A stretch of DNA of 64,000 bases, from contig NZ_KB899538.1 in assembly GCF_000378305.1 (NCBI RefSeq), positions 1 through 64,000 on the forward strand, in the 5' to 3' direction. Below are positions 1-11,727 of the stretch, piece after piece (within the stretch, counting starts at the first letter, position 1; each line of letters opens with the position of its first letter). The translations under genes and the position numbers were made by a program. This DNA comes from Thioalkalivibrio sp. ALJ12. Lineage in GTDB: Bacteria > Pseudomonadota > Gammaproteobacteria > Ectothiorhodospirales > Ectothiorhodospiraceae. Below the pieces are notes generated by a model that was given only the letters and a program-made list of their open reading frames with translations, was not told the origin of the DNA and ran no database searches.

Positions 1-295
1 TCTGCGCCGCACCCGTGATCATGTTCTTCACGTAGTCCGCGTGCCCAGGGCAATCCACATGCGCGTAGTGACGAATGTCGGATTCGTATTCCACGTGCGC
101 CGTGGCAATCGTAATCCCGCGCGCCTTCTCTTCCGGCGCATTGTCGATCTGGTCAAACGCACGGGCTTCACTGCCGTACTTCTTGCCCAGCACCGCAGTC
201 ATCGCCGCCGTCAGCGTGGTCTTGCCATGGTCCACATGACCAATCGTCCCCACATTCACATGCGGCTTCTTACGCTCGAACTTTTCCTTGGACAT
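1..295 (-). CDS. tuf: Elongation factor Tu, N-terminal part (gene runs off the window)
   Basis: GTPase that delivers aminoacyl-tRNA to the ribosome. Only the first 98 codons are present. The protein starts [20 protein letters not shown] and contains the P-loop GHVDHGKTT, the switch I segment with RGITI and the G3 motif DCPGH, which together identify EF-Tu. The ATG is at 293-295. The gene follows tRNA-Tyr, tRNA-Gly and tRNA-Thr on the same strand, the classic tyrU-glyT-thrT-tufB arrangement of gammaproteobacteria, so it is probably the tufB copy. It is likely co-transcribed with those tRNAs. Confidence 0.97.
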   Translation of the reverse strand, partial: MSKEKFERKKPHVNVGTIGHVDHGKTTLTAAMTAVLGKKYGSEARAFDQIDNAPEEKARGITIATAHVEYESDIRHYAHVDCPGHADYVKNMITGAAQ

Positions 296-361
296 CTCTC
301 GCTTCCCCGGATCGTGACGCTTTCACAAGCGACGCAGGTTGTACGCTGACTTACACAAAAT

Positions 362-437
<76 letters not shown>

Positions 438-481
438 CTGACTTACCTGGCCAGGGCCGGACCCGAACCGTTCGGATCAAC

Positions 482-555
<74 letters not shown>

Positions 556-611
556 AGAACCCTGGCTTGCCGAACCACCGCCCGCTACAGGCCGCTGGCT
601 TGAAAACCCGA

Positions 612-696
612 TGGTGGAGGGAGGAGGATTCGAACCTCCGAAGGCTGAGCCAGCAGATTTACAGTCTGCCCCCGTTGACCGCTTGGGTATCCCTCC
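612..696 (-). tRNA. tyrU: tRNA-Tyr (anticodon GTA)
   Basis: An 85-base class II tRNA on the minus strand with a long variable arm. The acceptor is GGAGGGA/TCCCTCC, the anticodon loop carries GTA between GCAGA and TCTGC, and ACCA is encoded at the 3' end. It is the first gene of the tRNA-tuf operon, with a sigma70-like promoter just upstream. Confidence 0.97.
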
Positions 697-711
697 TCGA
701 TCAAGCCGCGT

Positions 712-741
712 ATTCTGAACCAGCGCGAAGCACAGCGTCAA
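712..741 (-). promoter_or_regulatory. Candidate sigma70 promoter of the tRNA-tuf operon
   Basis: On the minus strand, a -35 box TTGACG (736-741) is separated by 18 bases from a -10 box CAGAAT (712-717). The -10 is followed by a GC-rich discriminator, ACGCGGC, and tRNA-Tyr begins about 15 bases further on. A GC-rich discriminator is typical of stringently controlled stable-RNA promoters. This is inferred from sequence only. Confidence 0.55.
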
Positions 742-904
742 GCAGGGATTGCATCCCGCTCGCAGATCACGCGGACACGCGCGCGTGTCACTCATTATCT
801 GCCTATGATTTCCGATCATACGGTGCGCCTGACGGTTTCCATTCCACGACAGACGCACGTAGAGTGTGCCTATTCAGGACTTGAAGATTCGCGCGTAGAG
901 GCCC

Positions 905-2623
905 ATGCCCAACACGACAACGGCGCCCCGCCTGCCGGGTCTGGCCAAGCGTCTCGTGGACGCCGGCCTGATTGCGGAAGATATCGCTGCCCAGATCGCC
1001 GAGGAATCGCGCGCTCAGCAGACCCCTTTGATGCCCCTGCTGGCCAGCAAGGGGCAGGTCTCCGAGGCTCGCCTGGCCGAGGCCGCGGCCGAGGAGTTCG
1101 GGCTCCCGGTACTGGATTTGTCGTGCTTTGATCCCGAGCTGCTGCCCAAGGATCACCTGAACGAGAAGCTGATCCAGAAACACCACGCCCTGCCGATCAT
1201 GCAGCGCGGCAACCGCCTGTATATCGCGGTCTCCGACCCCACCAACCTGGGGGCCACCGACGAGTTCAAGTTCGCTACCGGGATGCCGGTGGAGGCCGTA
1301 CTGGTCGAGGGGCACAAGCTCGACCGCCTGATCGAAAGCGCGCTGAGCGCTGCCTCGTCGCTGATGGACGATCTGGGCGACGACGACCTGGAGAACCTGG
1401 CCATCGAATCGGGTGGCGGCGATGACGGCGACACGTCGGATGCCGGGGACGCGGTGGACGACGCACCCGTGGTGCGGTTCGTCAACAAGGTGCTGATGGA
1501 CGCCATCAACCGCAAGGCGTCGGACATCCACCTCGAACCGTTCGAGAAGGATTTCCGCGTGCGCTTTCGTATCGACGGCGTGCTGCACGAGATCGCCCAC
1601 CCGCCGAACACCCTGGCGCCACGTATCACCGCGCGGGTCAAGGTCATGTCACGCATGGACATCGCCGAGCGTCGGGTCCCGCAGGATGGGCGCATCAAGC
1701 TGAAGCTCTCGCGCACGCGCGCGATCGATTTTCGTGTCAGCACACTGCCCACGCTGTACGGCGAAAAGATCGTAATGCGTATCCTCGACCCGAGCAGCAC
1801 CCAGATCGGGATCGATCAGCTCGGCTACGAGGAACACCAGAAGGAGGCCTACCTCCAGGCGCTCAAGCGACCCTACGGGATGATCCTGGTCACCGGCCCG
1901 ACCGGCTCGGGTAAAACGGTGTCGCTGTACACCGGCCTCGGGATCCTGAACACGGCCGACCGCAACATCTCCACCGCGGAAGACCCCTCGGAAATCAACA
2001 TGCCCGGGGTCAACCAGGTCAACGTGAACCCGAAGGTCGGGCTGACCTTCGCCAGCGCGCTGCGCGCCTTCCTGCGTCAGGATCCGGACGTGATCATGGT
2101 GGGCGAGATCCGCGACCTCGAGACCGCGGAGATCGCGATCAAGGCGGCGCAGACAGGGCACCTGGTGCTCTCCACGCTGCATACCAACGATGCCCCGCAG
2201 ACCCTGACCCGACTGGCGAACATGGGGGTACCGCCCTACAACATCGCCTCCTCGATCCTGCTGATCATCGCGCAGCGCCTGGCGCGCCGACTGTGCACGA
2301 ACTGCAAGGAACCGGAGGATCTCCCGGAGGAGGTCCTGCGCAAGGAGGGCTTCACCGACGCCGACATCCAGGCCGGGGTAACGGCGTATCGCGCGGTGGG
2401 CTGCGATCAGTGCACCAACGGCTACAAGGGGCGGGTCGGCATCTATCAGGTCATGCCGATCAGCGAAGAGATGCAGCGCGGGATTCTGGAGGGCTACAAC
2501 TCCATGCAGCTGGCTCAGCAGGCCGCAAAGGAAGGAGTCGAGGACCTGCGCCGCGCCGGCCTGGTAAAGGTTCTGGCGGGGATGACCAGCCTCGAGGAAG
2601 TTAACCGCGTGACCAAGGACTAG
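905..2623 (+). CDS. pilB: Type IV pilus assembly ATPase PilB
   Basis: Cytoplasmic hexameric ATPase that powers pilus extension through PilC. It has 572 residues, the usual family length. An N-terminal T2SSE_N/MshEN domain (about 10-150) is joined by a very acidic linker (about 155-187) to the secretion ATPase domain. Walker A GPTGSGKT is at 331-338, a Walker B region with DPDVIMVGEIRD at about 393-404, a His box with GHLVLSTLHTND after it, and four Zn-type cysteines (RLCTNC and GCDQC) near 460-497. The Asp box reads EDPSEI where PilB usually has EDPVEI. It is the first gene of pilB-pilC-pilD, with 51 bases before pilC. Confidence 0.97.
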   Translation: MPNTTTAPRLPGLAKRLVDAGLIAEDIAAQIAEESRAQQTPLMPLLASKGQVSEARLAEAAAEEFGLPVLDLSCFDPELLPKDHLNEKLIQKHHALPIMQRGNRLYIAVSDPTNLGATDEFKFATGMPVEAVLVEGHKLDRLIESALSAASSLMDDLGDDDLENLAIESGGGDDGDTSDAGDAVDDAPVVRFVNKVLMDAINRKASDIHLEPFEKDFRVRFRIDGVLHEIAHPPNTLAPRITARVKVMSRMDIAERRVPQDGRIKLKLSRTRAIDFRVSTLPTLYGEKIVMRILDPSSTQIGIDQLGYEEHQKEAYLQALKRPYGMILVTGPTGSGKTVSLYTGLGILNTADRNISTAEDPSEINMPGVNQVNVNPKVGLTFASALRAFLRQDPDVIMVGEIRDLETAEIAIKAAQTGHLVLSTLHTNDAPQTLTRLANMGVPPYNIASSILLIIAQRLARRLCTNCKEPEDLPEEVLRKEGFTDADIQAGVTAYRAVGCDQCTNGYKGRVGIYQVMPISEEMQRGILEGYNSMQLAQQAAKEGVEDLRRAGLVKVLAGMTSLEEVNRVTKD

Positions 2624-2674
2624 GGAGACGCCGGAAGGGCTCCGGTTCGGGTCACCAGCACAGGGGGACAGTAG

Positions 2675-3886
2675 ATGGCCGATTCCGGGACAATCTACGC
2701 TTGGGAAGGACTGAACAAGAACGGCGACCGGGTCAAGGGCGAGACCCCGGCCGACAGCGAAGCCGTCGCACGCTCCGAACTGCGCAAGAACGGCATCAAT
2801 GTCGTCAAGATTCGCAAGAAGCCGAAGTCGCTGCTCTCCGGGGGCAAGAAGAAGATTGTCCCCGCGGACATCGCCTACTTCCTGCGGCAGATGACCACGA
2901 TGCTGCAATCCGGCGTGCCGCTGGTACAGGCCTTCGAGATCGTCGGCCGCGGCAACGAGAAGCCGGCGATGCGCGATCTCGTGCTCAAGCTCAAGGCCGA
3001 CGTCGAGGGCGGCGAGACCTTTGCCGCCGCGCTGGCCAAGCAGCCCAAGTACTTCGATGATCTGGTGGTCAACCTGGTCGAGGCCGGCGAGCAGGCGGGG
3101 ACGCTCGAGACCCTGCTGGACAAGGTCGCCACCTACAAGGAAAAGACCGAGGCCCTGAAGGCCAAGATCCGCAAGGCCATGTTCTACCCGGCGGCGGTCA
3201 TTGTGGTCGCAATCGTGGTTACGGCCATCCTGCTGATCTATGTGGTCCCGCAGTTCGAGGCGCTGTTCCAGGGTTTTGGTGCGGACCTGCCGGTCTTCAC
3301 CCGCATGGTGGTCGACCTCTCGGATTTCGTGCAGTCCTGGTGGTGGCTGATCCTCGCGATCATGGTCGCGATCGGCTTCGCCTTCGTACAGACCCGGCAA
3401 CGCTCACCCCGGTTTGCGCGTTTTCTCGATATCGCAATCCTGAAGGCCCCGGCCTTCGGTCCGATCCTGCGCAAGGCCGCGATCGCCCGCTTCGCGCGGA
3501 CGCTGTCCACGATGTTTTCGGCCGGTGTACCGCTGGTCGATGCCCTCACCTCGGTCTCCGGCGCCACGGGCAACGCGCTGTATCGCGAGGCCACGCTGCG
3601 CATGCGCGACGAGACCTCGGCCGGGGCACAGCTGCAGTGGTCGATGCGCAATACCGGGGTCTTCCCCAACATGGTCGTGCAGATGGTCGCGATCGGCGAG
3701 GAATCCGGCTCGCTGGACTCGATGCTGGCGAAGGTCGCGGACTTCTACGAGGCCGAGGTCGACAACGCCGTGGACAGCCTCTCGAGCCTGCTGGAGCCCC
3801 TGATCATGGTCGTACTCGGCGTACTGGTCGGCGGCCTGGTGATCGCGATGTACCTGCCCATCTTCCAGATGGGTCAAGTCATCTAG
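2675..3886 (+). CDS. pilC: Type IV pilus inner-membrane platform protein PilC
   Basis: Polytopic membrane platform that couples PilB rotation to pilin insertion. At 403 residues it is full length. Two T2SSF domains (about 70-190 and 270-395) each begin with a segment like IAYFLRQMTTMLQSGVPL or IARFARTLSTMFSAGVPL. Membrane segments are visible near 168-192, 220-240 and 375-398. The ATG follows AGGGGGA with a good spacing. The TAG stop (3884-3886) lies within the first bases of the inverted-repeat element that separates pilC from pilD. Confidence 0.97.
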   Translation: MADSGTIYAWEGLNKNGDRVKGETPADSEAVARSELRKNGINVVKIRKKPKSLLSGGKKKIVPADIAYFLRQMTTMLQSGVPLVQAFEIVGRGNEKPAMRDLVLKLKADVEGGETFAAALAKQPKYFDDLVVNLVEAGEQAGTLETLLDKVATYKEKTEALKAKIRKAMFYPAAVIVVAIVVTAILLIYVVPQFEALFQGFGADLPVFTRMVVDLSDFVQSWWWLILAIMVAIGFAFVQTRQRSPRFARFLDIAILKAPAFGPILRKAAIARFARTLSTMFSAGVPLVDALTSVSGATGNALYREATLRMRDETSAGAQLQWSMRNTGVFPNMVVQMVAIGEESGSLDSMLAKVADFYEAEVDNAVDSLSSLLEPLIMVVLGVLVGGLVIAMYLPIFQMGQVI

Positions 3887-4185
3887 GGAAGCCCTGACCA
3901 ATGTACACACTCGCGTTGGTACCCCAGGTTTTCCGAGACAAGGCGCGCCGTGCAGCGGGTAGTGGTTCTACCCGCAAGCGGCGCAACGCAGGATCGGGGA
4001 ACCTGGGGTTCCAACCCCACCAATCATTCAATGCAGGGGCTCGGCCGCCCGTTGTTATCAAAAACGGGCGCGCGCACGGCGTTGCGGCTCCCTTGTGCAG
4101 AATGACTGCACGGCAGTCGCCGCGCCTTGTTCGCACGCAAAAGCGACTCGAGCGCGAGCGTGCACATTGGTCAGGGCTTCCCTAG
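3883..4185. mobile_element. MITE-like palindromic element with 33-bp terminal inverted repeats
   Basis: The left end CTAGGGAAGCCCTGACCAAT and the right end, read in reverse complement from 4185, match over 33 bases with two differences. The interior holds further inverted repeats: TTGGNACCCCAGGTT arms at about 3914-4016, a GCCCGTT/AACGGGC pair near 4050, and GTGCAG-AATGA-CTGCAC near 4100. No credible protein is encoded. The outermost CTAG (or TA) on both sides could be a target duplication, as in IS630/Tc1-type elements. It fills the whole pilC-pilD gap and supplies the pilC stop codon. No second copy was noticed in this window. Confidence 0.7.
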
Positions 4186-4186
4186 G

Positions 4187-5050
<864 letters not shown>

Positions 5051-5054
5051 TGTC

Positions 5055-5666
5055 ATGCGGCGGGTCGGACTGACAGGCGGGATTGGCTGCGGCAAGAGCC
5101 GCGTCGCCGGGTTGTTTGCCAGCCTGGGGGTACCGGTGCTCGACGCCGACCGGATCACCCGCGAACTGCAAGAGCCGGGACACGACCTGCATGCCGCGAT
5201 CGTTCAACAGTTCGGACCAGGGGTACTCGATGCGCGGGGACGCCTGGATCGCGGGGCCCTGCGCACACGGGTCTTCGCACAACCCGACGAGCGCAAGGCG
5301 CTGGAAGCGCTGGTCCACCCCGCGGTGCACGCAGAACTGGAACGCCGTCTGCGTGATCTGCCAGACACCAACGGCTATGCGCTGATCGTGGTGCCGCTGC
5401 TGTTCGAGGCCGGGTGGGAGCACGAGTTCGACCCGGTCATCGTGGTCGACTGCAAGCCGGAGGAACAGCTCGAGCGCGTCACCCATCGCGATGGCCGCAC
5501 CCCGGCCGAGGTGCAGGCCATCATGGACTGCCAGTTGAGCCCGGACGAGCGCCGCCAGCGCGGCGACCGGGTGATCACGAACGACCGCACGACCACGGAC
5601 GAGGATCTGCGCCAGCAGGTGTCCGGCCTGCACGATGAGCTGCGAGCCGTAACGGGGCATGGCTAG
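5055..5666 (+). CDS. coaE: Dephospho-CoA kinase
   Basis: Last step of coenzyme A synthesis: phosphorylation of the 3'-hydroxyl of dephospho-CoA by ATP. It has 203 residues, the usual length. The P-loop GLTGGIGCGKS is at residues 5-15, followed by the conserved LDADRITREL and later LVVPLLFEAGWE, VDC and TNDRT segments. It starts 4 bases after pilD, the common gammaproteobacterial order pilD-coaE-zapD. Confidence 0.97.
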   Translation: MRRVGLTGGIGCGKSRVAGLFASLGVPVLDADRITRELQEPGHDLHAAIVQQFGPGVLDARGRLDRGALRTRVFAQPDERKALEALVHPAVHAELERRLRDLPDTNGYALIVVPLLFEAGWEHEFDPVIVVDCKPEEQLERVTHRDGRTPAEVQAIMDCQLSPDERRQRGDRVITNDRTTTDEDLRQQVSGLHDELRAVTGHG

Positions 5667-5816
5667 CCACATGCATCCGGGCCGCAATAAGGGGAGAGAT
5701 TGCGCACCGACTCCGATTGCTGACAAGGACGGGTGGAAAGTCGCCCCCTGAATACTGGATACTGCCAAGGTCGTGTTGCCCCGCAACACCGAGAACCCAA
5801 GCCGGACGGGCCGCCC

Positions 5817-6587
5817 GTGACCCAATTGCTCACCTTCGAACAACCGCTGCACGAACGCGTGCGACTGCTGTTGCGTCTGGAGGCGCTGGCCCAGCGGTTC
5901 GGGGATGCCCTGGAGTCCGGCCGGCCTTTTGACCACCATGAGGCCCTGGTCTCGCTGGTCGACATCTATGCCCTGGTCACCCGCGTCGACATCAAGCGCG
6001 AACTGATGGGCGAGATCGAGCGCCAGACTGCCAACCTCAACCGACTCACGCACCAGCCGGGCGTCGACCCGGAGCGGTTCACCGAGACCATGCAGGCGCA
6101 GAAACGCCTGCACTCCGCCCTGGAAGAACAGGCCGGGGCGCTGGATCATCGGGTGCGTGGCAACGAATTCTTCAACAGCGTGCGCCAGCGCATGGCGCTA
6201 CCCGGCGGGGCCTTCGATTTCGACCTGCCGATCTACCATCACTGGCTGGCCCAAAGCTCCCCGGAGCGCACCGCACTACTGCTGGAATGGTTCGAGCCAT
6301 TGAACACGGTAGCCGAGGCGACCATCCAGGTCCTGTCCTATATGCGCCGCTCCGGGCGCTCGGAGTCCGCCATCGCCGAAGACGGCTATTTCGAACGCAG
6401 CCTGGACACGAGCCATGCATGGCAGCTGATCCGGGTCAGTGTCGATCCCGATCTGGGGTACTACCCGGAGATCAGCGCAGGACGCCAGCGCTTCACGGTA
6501 CGTTTTTTCTCGCCCGAGGATTTCCGCAGCCGCCCCATCCCCGCCGCGCAGGACATCGAATTCCGGCTGTGCTGCTGTGCCCTGTAA
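5817..6587 (+). CDS. zapD: Cell division protein ZapD
   Basis: Cytoplasmic factor that binds the FtsZ C-terminus and cross-links protofilaments. The GTG at 5817 is chosen because it gives MTQLLTFEQPLHERVRLLLR, matching the ZapD N-terminus (E. coli MQTQVLFEHPLNEKMR). The frame stays open upstream to 5733 but that part looks non-coding. The 256 residues are close to the 247 of E. coli and include the conserved segments NEFFNSVRQR, LPIYHHWL and FEVRFF-like TVRFF. It converges with the Nudix gene 22 bases further on. The small zinc protein YacG, usually next to zapD, is absent. Confidence 0.9.
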   Translation: MTQLLTFEQPLHERVRLLLRLEALAQRFGDALESGRPFDHHEALVSLVDIYALVTRVDIKRELMGEIERQTANLNRLTHQPGVDPERFTETMQAQKRLHSALEEQAGALDHRVRGNEFFNSVRQRMALPGGAFDFDLPIYHHWLAQSSPERTALLLEWFEPLNTVAEATIQVLSYMRRSGRSESAIAEDGYFERSLDTSHAWQLIRVSVDPDLGYYPEISAGRQRFTVRFFSPEDFRSRPIPAAQDIEFRLCCCAL

Positions 6588-6609
6588 GCGAGTTTAACGG
6601 ATTCACTTC

Positions 6610-7611
6610 TCAAACCGCCGCTTCACCGGCCTGCATGCCCAGCAACCCCCGGATGGCCGCGATCCCCTGGGCTCCACAGGTCCGCGCCTGATCCAGATCG
6701 GACGCACGCATCCCGCCCAGGGCATAAACCGGGACCCCAGCCTCGCGCACCCGCGCGGCGAATTGCGCCCACCCCATCCCCGGCACGCCGGGATGGGAGA
6801 CCGTGGAACACACCGGACTCAGGACAGCCAAATCCAGCCCCAGCCGGGCGGCCTCAGCCAGCCCTTCGGCGTCATGCACCGAAGCCGCCACCAGACCCGA
6901 AACCGAAGGGCGTTCGTCCAGCGCACGCCAGCGCCGCTCGGGGAGATGCCATCCGATACCGGACAGGTCCGCGACCCACTCCCAGGGCGCGTTGGCCAGC
7001 AGCGGTATCCCGCGAGCGCGGGCAAACCCGTGGAGTGGTTCGACCAAGGCGCGGTAGTCCGCCCGCCCCAATGACGGCGCCCGGACCTGCAGCATCGCGC
7101 CGTCCATATCCACCAGCGCTGCCTGGACCTGCTCAACCACGGCCGGGATCTCGGCCCGCACCGCAGGGGATGGCGTAATCAAGTAGCGCTGCGGCAGGAC
7201 CAGGGCCTGGAACATCGGGTGATTGGCAGCGGGGAAATCCGCGGGGTCCAGGGTGGCCGGGTCGCGCCAGGCCCATTCCTGCCCCTCGCGGCCATGCACC
7301 TCGCCGGACCAGTCCGTTACCCGGAACACGCGCAGGGCCACGGAACACTCGGCAAAGTCATGGCGCACAGTCAGACACTGAACCCCGGCGCGCACGACAA
7401 TCCCCAGCTCTTCGTGCAACTCGCGCACCAGGCCGGCAAAGGCGCTCTCGCCGGCATCGATCTTGCCGCCCGGAAACTCCCAATAGCCAGCCAGGTGCCG
7501 GCCGGCCAGACGACGGCTGACCAGCACGCGGCCCTCGGCATCGAGGACCAGCCCCACCGCAACCTCCAGCGGCGGAGTGGTACCGACCGGCTCAGGACCG
7601 GTATTCGGCAT
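6610..7611 (-). CDS. mutT: Nudix hydrolase (MutT-type) fused to a thiamine-phosphate-synthase-like domain
   Basis: The N-terminal Nudix domain (about 10-130) carries the full Nudix box GGKIDAGESAFAGLVRELHEELGI and probably removes 8-oxo-dGTP from the nucleotide pool. The C-terminal half (about 150-325) resembles ThiE, with PLLANAPWEW, LPERRWRALDERP, SVHDAEGL and YALGGM segments, but its activity is not known. This MutT-ThiE-like fusion is common in gammaproteobacteria. The ATG at 7611 gives MPNTGPEPVG before the domain and overlaps the end of argJ by 20 bases, so the two are translationally coupled. Total length is 333 residues. Confidence 0.92.
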   Translation of the reverse strand: MPNTGPEPVGTTPPLEVAVGLVLDAEGRVLVSRRLAGRHLAGYWEFPGGKIDAGESAFAGLVRELHEELGIVVRAGVQCLTVRHDFAECSVALRVFRVTDWSGEVHGREGQEWAWRDPATLDPADFPAANHPMFQALVLPQRYLITPSPAVRAEIPAVVEQVQAALVDMDGAMLQVRAPSLGRADYRALVEPLHGFARARGIPLLANAPWEWVADLSGIGWHLPERRWRALDERPSVSGLVAASVHDAEGLAEAARLGLDLAVLSPVCSTVSHPGVPGMGWAQFAARVREAGVPVYALGGMRASDLDQARTCGAQGIAAIRGLLGMQAGEAAV

Positions 7612-8803
7612 TGATACGGACGTACTCGTGGGAGAAGTCGCAGGTATACTTGCGGGCCACGGCCTGTCCCCGGCCCAGCGCGATCCGGATCTCGATCTCG
7701 TCCTGCGCAAAGGCCTGCTGCCCGGCCGCCTCGGTGTAGTCCGGGGAACGCCCGCCGCCGCGGACAATCTCGACGCCATTGACGGTGATGGCGACCTGCT
7801 CGATCACCAGGTCCGCGACGCTGGCGCGGCCGACCGCGGCCAGGATGCGCCCCCAATTGGGGTCGGAAGCGAACAGGGCGGTCTTGACCAGCGGCGACAG
7901 GGCCACGGTCTCGGCCACCCGGGCGGCTTCGGCCTCGTCACGGGCCGACTCCACCGCCACGGTCACGAACTTGGTCGCCCCCTCGCCGTCGCGCACGATC
8001 GCCTGCGCGAGCTCCAGGCACAGATCTCCGAGTGCGCGCATGAAGGTCTCGCGGTCCTCGGCCGTTGCCAGCGTCGCACTACTGGCGCCCGAGGCCATGC
8101 AGACGACCGCATCGTTCGTGGAGGTGTCGCCATCCACCGTAATGGCGTTGAAGCTGGCCCCATTCGCTTCGCGCAGCAAAGGCAACAGTTCGGCTTCGGT
8201 GATGGCGAGATCGGTCCCGATGAACCCGAGCATCGTGGCCATGTTCGGGTGGATCATCCCGGAGCCCTTGGCGATCCCGGTCAGCGTCACGGTACCGCCC
8301 GAGAGCTCGATACGGCGACTGCCGCCCTTGAGCACGGTATCGGTGGTCATGATCGCGCGGCCCGCCTGCATCCAGCCATTCGGTACCAGCGCCGCATGCA
8401 GTGTGGGCAGGACCTTGGTGATCCGCTCGACCGGTAGCGGCTCGCCGATCACGCCGGTGGAGAAGGGCAGCACCGCGCGGGCATCACCACCGACCACTGC
8501 GGCGACCGCCTCGCAGCAGGCCCGCGCAGCGGCCAGCCCCGGCTCCCCCGTTCCCGCATTGGCGTTGCCCGCGTTAATCAACAGCCAGCGGCCAGGGCGG
8601 GCGGACTGGTGTTCACGGGCCACGACGACCGGGGCGGCGCAGAAGGCGTTGGTGGTATAGAGCGCGGCAATGGTGGCATCCGCGCCGGCATCGATCAGCA
8701 CCAGGTCGTCGCGCCCGGCATAGCGGATGCCCGCCGCGGTAGTCGCCAGACGGATACCGGGCACCGGCAGCAATGTGTCCGGTGGTTGCAGCCCAACGGC
8801 CAT
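7592..8803 (-). CDS. argJ: Bifunctional glutamate N-acetyltransferase / amino-acid acetyltransferase
   Basis: Transfers the acetyl group of N-acetylornithine to glutamate in arginine synthesis. It has 403 residues. The autocleavage region KGSGMIHPNMATMLGF, cut before the conserved Thr to give alpha and beta chains, is near residue 190. The C-terminus ends YVRINAEYRS as in the family. The ATG at 8803 gives MAVGLQPPDTLLPVPGIRL. It lies 22 bases after secA and overlaps mutT, the usual secA-argJ-mutT order. Confidence 0.96.
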   Translation of the reverse strand: MAVGLQPPDTLLPVPGIRLATTAAGIRYAGRDDLVLIDAGADATIAALYTTNAFCAAPVVVAREHQSARPGRWLLINAGNANAGTGEPGLAAARACCEAVAAVVGGDARAVLPFSTGVIGEPLPVERITKVLPTLHAALVPNGWMQAGRAIMTTDTVLKGGSRRIELSGGTVTLTGIAKGSGMIHPNMATMLGFIGTDLAITEAELLPLLREANGASFNAITVDGDTSTNDAVVCMASGASSATLATAEDRETFMRALGDLCLELAQAIVRDGEGATKFVTVAVESARDEAEAARVAETVALSPLVKTALFASDPNWGRILAAVGRASVADLVIEQVAITVNGVEIVRGGGRSPDYTEAAGQQAFAQDEIEIRIALGRGQAVARKYTCDFSHEYVRINAEYRS

Positions 8804-8825
8804 ATTCACGTGCTCCCGTATACGT

Positions 8826-11612
<2,787 letters not shown>

Positions 11613-11727
11613 AGGGATCCGCTTGAGGGGGCTTGTATTAAGAGCCAGCCGTTGTCCGAAACCTATCTAGGATAAACCATCCGCCCACCACCTGCGCGGG
11701 GGGCGGGTGCCGGAGAGGGTTTCGGAT

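Noticed and set aside
1649-3400. A long open frame antisense to pilB and pilC
   Set aside because: Composition is that of a reversed GC-rich coding strand, with no domain and no start signal; pilB and pilC on the other strand are unmistakable.
3990-4020. A tRNA T-arm-like segment GGGGTTCCAACCCC followed by ACCA inside the pilC-pilD element
   Set aside because: The stem is 4 bp with a 6-base loop rather than 5 and 7, and no D arm, anticodon arm or acceptor partner can be built upstream.
5733-5816. Longer ZapD starting with GTG at 5733
   Set aside because: The extra 28 residues have no match to the ZapD N-terminus and include low-complexity, Pro-rich sequence; GTG at 5817 aligns with the family.
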